Below, in pieces: positions 59,428 to 64,000 of a stretch of 64,000 nt of DNA. This DNA comes from CAWBOY01 sp963790585. Its GTDB lineage: Bacteria; Planctomycetota; Planctomycetia; Gemmatales; Gemmataceae. The notes below the pieces were generated by a model. The model was not told the DNA's origin. It did no database searches and was given only the letters and a program-made list of their open reading frames with translations. The first letter of the stretch is position 1, and every line of letters starts with the position of its first letter. The stretch spans positions 310,001 to 374,000 of the forward strand of contig CAWBOY010000006.1 of NCBI GenBank assembly GCA_963790585.1, in the 5' to 3' direction. A program made the position numbers and the translations under genes.

Positions 59428-60849
59428 ATGTCCGTCGACACCCCAACCCGGCAAGACCAAGTCCAGGAATTGGCCGCGGCCATTGCTGAGTTTTCGCAAG
59501 ATGAGTTGGTCCAGATGGCCCAACTGCTTGTGGACGCGGAACCCGCTACGCTCTTTGGTGCCACCGAATTCAAGATCCGCGACCTTGCCCTGAAAATCGC
59601 CGCCAAAGCCTATGAAAAACGCCTGGCTCAAAAAAAAACGGCTACGAATCCTCCTCAGTGACCTGCCCCGACTGCGACCATGCCGCTCCCTTTCACGGTG
59701 ACCGCCCCCGTCGACTCGTTAGCCTCTTCGGCACCATCGGCTACCGACGCGCCTACTACTACTGCCGCTGTTGCGCGGGGCTATGCCCCGTTCGACGAGC
59801 GAGCCGGCATCACGACACGGTCGTTGACGCCCGCGGCCGAACAACTGACCACCTTAGCGGGCGGCGTTTGCGATAGCTTCGAGAGGGGAGCAGAACTACT
59901 CCAGGAGATGTCGGGAGTCGATGTGTCCGAATCGACGGTCCAACGCACCACCGAAGACGTGGGGCAACGGATCGAGAAGTGCATGGCCGACGGCATCCTT
60001 TTTGGTTTGGCGGTGCTTTGGCCGTGGTATCAGGATGCCCAGGGACGCAGCGTGGCCTATGTGACTGTGGATGCAACGGGCACACGTCAACAGGGCCCCC
60101 GCGGTGCCAAAGCGGAAGGCCGGATGGCTTATGTTGCTGGTGTCTACAATCCGTATCCCGGTGACGCCTGGCTCCAGCCACCGGGCAAACCACCGCCCTG
60201 CTTGCAAGTGCGTTATCTGAGCGGGCTGTATGCATTGGACCAGTTAGGCCCGTTATTGCGTCGGCAGGCGGCCCATGTGGGCATGGAGAAAGCCCAAAGG
60301 TGGGTGGCGTTGACCGATGGAGGCAACGGGTTGGAGGCGTTCATGCAGACTAACTTTAACCGTGAGGACCTGGTGTTGATTTTGGACTTCTGGCACGCGG
60401 CGAGCTACCTGGAGAAGTTGGCCAAAGCCTTGTACCTGACGGACGAAGAAAAAGCAAAGGCTCAGGCGGAGCAGTGGTGTAGTCTGCTCAAGCGGGAGGG
60501 AGGGGCGACGACGCTGGGCGTATTGGAGAACTGGACTTGGCCCGAGCGGATGTCGGCGACGTTGCGTGACCAGAGGGAAGAAGTGGAGAGATACTTCGGA
60601 AACAATGTGCATCGGATGGAGTACCCGGAGTATCTAGCGGACGGATTGCAGATTGGCAGCGGCGTGGTGGAAAGCGCGTGCAAGACGGTAGTGGGGCAGC
60701 GTCTGAAAGGGGCGGGCATGCGTTGGGGTGAGAACGGGGCGCACGCGTTGTGCCACGTGCGGGCGCTGTACCGCAGCGAAAAGGGACAATGGGCTGCCTT
60801 TTGGGAACGACGGTTTACGAAAAGAACAACCGTTCAGCAACTTAACTGA
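59428..60849 (+). mobile_element. ISKra4-like element, transposase gene (two frame changes)
   Basis: The transposase reads in three pieces. Piece 1 (59428-59661) is a helical N-terminus (IAEFSQDELVQMAQLLVDAE). A run of nine A at 59630-59638 permits a -1 shift to KKNGYESSSVTCPDCDHAAP, the zinc-ribbon region with a YRRAYYYCRCC phrase. A further shift near 59773-59778 (two bases missing in GCGCG) leads to the long third piece: PFDERAGITTRSLTPAAEQL, VDATGTRQQGPRGAKAEGRM (first Asp), LTDGGNGLEAFM and VLILDFWHAASYLEKLAKAL. The last phrase is diagnostic for ISKra4-type DDE transposases. Restored length is ~474 residues. The second change is probably an error or a lesion; the first may be programmed. 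Confidence 0.8.
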
Positions 60850-61003
60850 CGCTTACACCAACATCGAGAACCAACGGCCCTTTCGATAAAGGAACGCGCC
60901 ACTACCGGACGATGATGTTTCACGCTTCACAAAGATTCGAAAAACGGGCACATCCGCATGTATTGGTTCAGCCTGAATTGGAAAATCGCCGTGTTCGAGT
61001 TAG

Positions 61004-62737
61004 TGGGTTAGGATGACCGTCCCTTGAAACGCTCAAGGGATTGTACAGGTGCTTTAACGGTTGGCTACGGGTTCCTCTTCTCTGTTCCGGGGTGGGGGCG
61101 GCACCAGGAGTGGCAGCGGGATGTTGAGGCGTTGGCACAGGTCGAGGGCGGCGTTGTAGGTCGACAGGCGTCGGGCAGCGGCCCAGAGGTCGAGGGCATT
61201 GCCGGAGCGTCCACATTTGAAGCAGTGGAAGGTGTGGGCCGTGGTGTTGACGGAGAAGCAGCAAGCAGTGCCACGGGTCGAGCCGTGCAAGGGACAGGGG
61301 CCGCGTTGCTGGCCGGCGTGGTCGGAGCGTGCGTTGAAGCCCAGCAAGGTGAGAACCTGAGCGATGGTGATGGCGGCGCGAACAGCTGCGAAGTCGATGG
61401 CGGGACGGGACGACTCTGGGCCTGACTGCGACTGCTCGTGTCTTGTCTGACGCATCTGTTTGCGGCGTTCACGTGCTTCGGCGAGCTTGCGGTCACGTTC
61501 GGCAAAGATGCGTGCGTCATTGCCCAGGAGCTTGTCCTTGGGTGTGACGTAGCCGACGGCGCTGTTGAGGCGTGTGTTGTTGTAATAGGCGACGTAGTCG
61601 GTGACCTTGTGCCGTGCCTCGTCGAGGGACAGCGGCACCTGAACACGGATACATTCGCCCTTGATGGTCTTGTGCCAGCGTTCGATTTTGCCGTTGCTTT
61701 GGGGGTAATAAGGCGACGTACGCACATGCGTCATGCCGGCGACGCGGATGAACTCCTTGAAATCCTTGGCGATGAACTGAGGCCCGTTGTCGGAGATGAT
61801 GCGTGGGGTGACGCCGGGGAACTGTTCGCGGGCGCGTTGCAGGATGGTTTCCACGTCGATTTCCTCCATTTTGTCGCGGATTTCCCAGTGGACGATAAAG
61901 CGACTATAGCCATCGAGGATGGAGCACAAGAAGTAGAAGGTACCGGCGATGTTGAGGTAACTGACATCGACATGCCACTCCTGGTGCGGTTGCAGGGGCT
62001 GCACATAGCCTGTGCCTTTCTTGGTGACGTTGGGCGTCTGTCCGGCCAGGAGTCCGTTCTTTTTGAGGACGCGATAGACACTGGCCGGGCTACAGGCGAC
62101 GACATCGGCATCGAGCATCATAAAGGTCATACGGCGGTAACCATCGTCGGGGTGCTGGCGGGCGAAGGCGCAGATGCGCTCGGTTTCGTCGGTGGTGAGC
62201 CAGTGATCGCGTGGCACCCAGGCGTTGTGTTCGTTGACTTTGCCGAAGCGTTGCCGCCAGTCCTCGTACTTGCTGCGGCCGATGCCGACCCAGGGCATGA
62301 AACGCGCGACGGAGATGTCGGTTTTGTCGGCCCAAGTGCGGACGAAATCGACAAGCTGGTCGCGCGTGTCGTGGGGGACCCAGCAGCCGGTTAGAGTTCC
62401 CCAAGACTTTTTTTTAGCTCGGTGTGGGCTTCCATGAGCTCGGCCATGACTTCGTTTTTCTTTTGAAGTTTGGCTTCGAGCTTTTGGATCTTGTCTTGTT
62501 GAGTATCTTGCGGTGGCCTGCCCTTGCGCCCGTTGGCAAAGGCCAGGTGGCCGTTCTCGAAGAACTTTTTGAGCCAATCGTAGAACTGGTTGGGGTAAAG
62601 GTCGAGTTCATCGCACAGGTCAGAAACAGGGACCTTGTCGATAAGGTGCCGTTTGAGGATGGCGACCTTGTCCTCATCGGCAAAGTGACGACGCGGCTTG
62701 TTCATGTGGAAACCTCCGTTCAGGTAATGCTAACCCA
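61004..62737 (-). mobile_element. IS3-like insertion sequence, 1,734 bases
   Basis: Imperfect terminal inverted repeats TGGGTTAGGATGACC (61004-61018) and, on the other strand, TGGGTTAGCATTACC (62723-62737) match at 13 of 15 positions and bracket both transposase frames. No clear target duplication is visible at the flanks (TAG on the left, AAC on the right). A stem CCCTTGA/TCAAGGG lies just inside the left end at 61021-61039. Confidence 0.75.
61054..62705 (-). CDS. IS3-type transposase OrfAB with C-terminal CHC2 zinc finger
   Basis: OrfA (62705-62391, 104 residues) is a helix-turn-helix protein (KVAILKRHLIDKVPVSDLCD, NQFYDWLKKFFENGHLAF) with a GGAGG site before its ATG. Eight A on the minus strand (62415-62408) form the slippery A-AAA-AAG; a -1 shift joins TELKKK to SWGTLTGCWVPHD. 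OrfB has HTH_21 (DDGYRRMTFMML) and the integrase core: D in EWHVDVSYLNIAG, D in RIISDNGPQFIAKDF, E in QSNGKIERWHKTIKGE. The last ~106 residues are unusual: GPCPLHGSTRG and FHCFKCGRSGNALDLW form a CHC2/primase-type zinc finger. Restored fusion ~550 residues. Both frames are intact, so the element may be active. Confidence 0.88.
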
Positions 62738-63161
62738 AACGAAGCGGTTTTCCAGATTCGACTGAGGCAAAACACGCAGGGATCATTTCGAATACGCGTT
62801 TGTATTCGCCGGTTGCCAGACCCTTGTCCTTGCGTACATCAACCGCCTCCATTTTCTTAATTTCACCACCTCGGGAAATCTCCTTTACGACGTCCTCCAA
62901 ATGTTCCTCCGCCTCCTTGTTGAACTTCTCCTGTTTCGCCCAGATCTTGTCCGAATGTTTTGGGAAAAGGTATTCGATATCTTCTTTCGTCGGTAGCATC
63001 TTTCGCAATGTCTTGAGTTGCTCTTCTTTATCTTTTGAGGTGAACCCCTTTTCCCATTCACGATAGGCAGTTTCCAGATTTGGTTTCGGGTCCTCAGCGA
63101 ACAGAGGGCCGACAAGAGAAACGAGCATGCAGGTCAGGAAAAAAAATGAACACAGACGCAT
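62738..63161 (-). pseudogene. Small secreted protein gene interrupted by the IS3-like element
   Basis: Starts at ATG 63161 with AGGAG upstream and a signal peptide (MRLCSFFFLTCMLVSLVGPL, then FAEDPKPN). The mature part is charged and helical (LKTLRKMLPTKEDIEYLFPK, KFNKEAEEHLEDVVKEISRG), ~140 residues before the frame runs into the IS3 end (SGKPLRLG, with the last residues from the element). Across the element, minus-strand bases 61003-60927 read NSNTAIFQFRLNQYMRMCPF and a stop, which could be the original C-terminus. Without a clear target duplication the exact join is uncertain. Function unknown. Confidence 0.6.
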
Positions 63162-64000
63162 TGGCGGTCTCCTGTCAAAAGGGAATGCTGGTGCAAGCGT
63201 ATAATGGAAAGATCGGCCATCACAATGCTGACTACCGAGCCAACTTCTGGAATAAAGGATACATTATGGACTACGTTGCGGGATCACAAGAAAAAATGGT
63301 GGCCGCGAACGTCATTTAACACCTCACGCTCAGCGAAATGCCGCACAGTTGCCTACCCGTGGACGCGGAGCCGCTCCCGCACACGCGTTCGCCCGGATTT
63401 GCGCGGGTGGGCCGACTTACCGCCCATATTTGGTACAAGTAATGATTCCTGGGCGGCCGGCGAGAATGAGCTGAGCGAGTTTGCCACCGAGTCCTGGGAA
63501 TAGCTGTGGTTCCGACCGAATCGAAAGGGATGGACATGCTGTTGCTCGAGAAGGCTGATCAAGCCCAAGCGTTGCTCTCTTAGACCGGTCTCGATTGCTG
63601 GCTTACCTTCGTGCGTGAAACCGAACTGCACTCCAACCCAGGGGTCGAGCACGTCGTCGTCGCCGGCATCCTGCAGAACTCCGGTTTCCTCTTCGGCATG
63701 GGTGGGCGAGGGCTATAAGGATACTGAACCCATGGGAGCCGTCGGAACGCCAATTACCATTGACACGATCGATGGGTTTGCGTCTCTTCGCCTATGCGGC
63801 CGTCTGATGTGAAGGTCGGGAAGGTAGCATGGAATCGGCCCAATAGGGTGTCGCGCTCTCGCGCTCTGTGTAAGCCCGTTTGTAGAAAATGGCATGGCTG
63901 CGAACTCGCGCCAGGTGGATTAACACCAGCGCGAATTGAGAAGTTCGAAAACCGCAACACACGAGCACCCGATCGGGACTCGAACCTCAAAGCCATCTCT
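63162..64000. other. Right end of window, no convincing gene
   Basis: Short open frames on both strands (for instance 63353-63652 minus, 63615-63812 plus) carry no motif I recognise. Bases 63963-63984 read on the minus strand as GGTTCGAGTCCCGATCGGGT, like a tRNA T-arm, but a matching stem and acceptor are lacking. Confidence 0.4.

Noticed and set aside
63963..64000. tRNA-like T-arm (GGTTCGAGTCCC on the minus strand) at the window edge
   Set aside because: The five base pairs of the T-stem do not form and no acceptor stem or CCA is visible; the rest would lie outside the window.

Overview
The window looks like chromosomal DNA of a planctomycete, most likely a Gemmata-type (Gemmatales) bacterium. 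This rests on gene content and style: eukaryote-type Ser/Thr kinases with planctomycete accessory domains, a PQQ-like propeller protein, an ECF sigma factor fused to a membrane-anchored domain, very large exported beta-helix proteins with an N-terminal LExLE(D/N)R motif, and dispersed intergenic hairpins. This is inference; there is no rRNA or other species marker in the window.

Layout. 1-4.3 kb: the end of an ABC exporter, an ArnT/PMT-type glycosyltransferase, a family 2 glycosyltransferase and a PQQ-like propeller protein. 4.4-6.7 kb: two membrane-anchored coiled-coil proteins. 7-15.5 kb: a Ser/Thr kinase, a secreted tandem truncated globin, a HAD phosphatase, a TlpA-like redoxin, an SH3-like/membrane protein, a PLP beta-synthase with CBS domains and a GNAT acetyltransferase. 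15.5-21.7 kb: an M16 peptidase pair, aconitase and a small membrane protein. 21.8-25.4 kb: a complete ribose-type sugar ABC transporter. 25.9-43 kb: a secreted planctomycete protein, then three tandem, co-oriented paralogues of about 1,560-1,596 residues (beta-helix, Ig-like domain, FG-GAP-like repeats). 43-46.3 kb: a TetR regulator with a palindromic operator candidate, and decayed mobile DNA. 46.3-55.6 kb: a chemosensory operon transcribed leftwards: kinase-REC-REC, CheA, CheW, chemoreceptor, CheY, CheB, CheR, CheX. 56.9-58.8 kb: an ECF sigma factor fused to an RND/HlyD-type adaptor. 59.4-62.7 kb: an ISKra4-like and an IS3-like element; the IS3 transposase carries a C-terminal CHC2 zinc finger and the element appears to interrupt a small secreted-protein gene.

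A general feature is the number of single or double base frameshifts (about 15) in otherwise intact genes, most in short G/C or A runs. The downstream frames keep family motifs, so I read most of them as sequencing or assembly errors and give full-span coordinates. Several intergenic hairpin families recur.

The most unusual biology is the Ser/Thr kinase with two receiver domains (one lacking its phospho-acceptor Asp) heading a chemosensory operon, the sigma factor-adaptor fusion, the CHC2-tailed IS3 transposase, and the tandem globin in which one domain has lost its haem-binding histidine.
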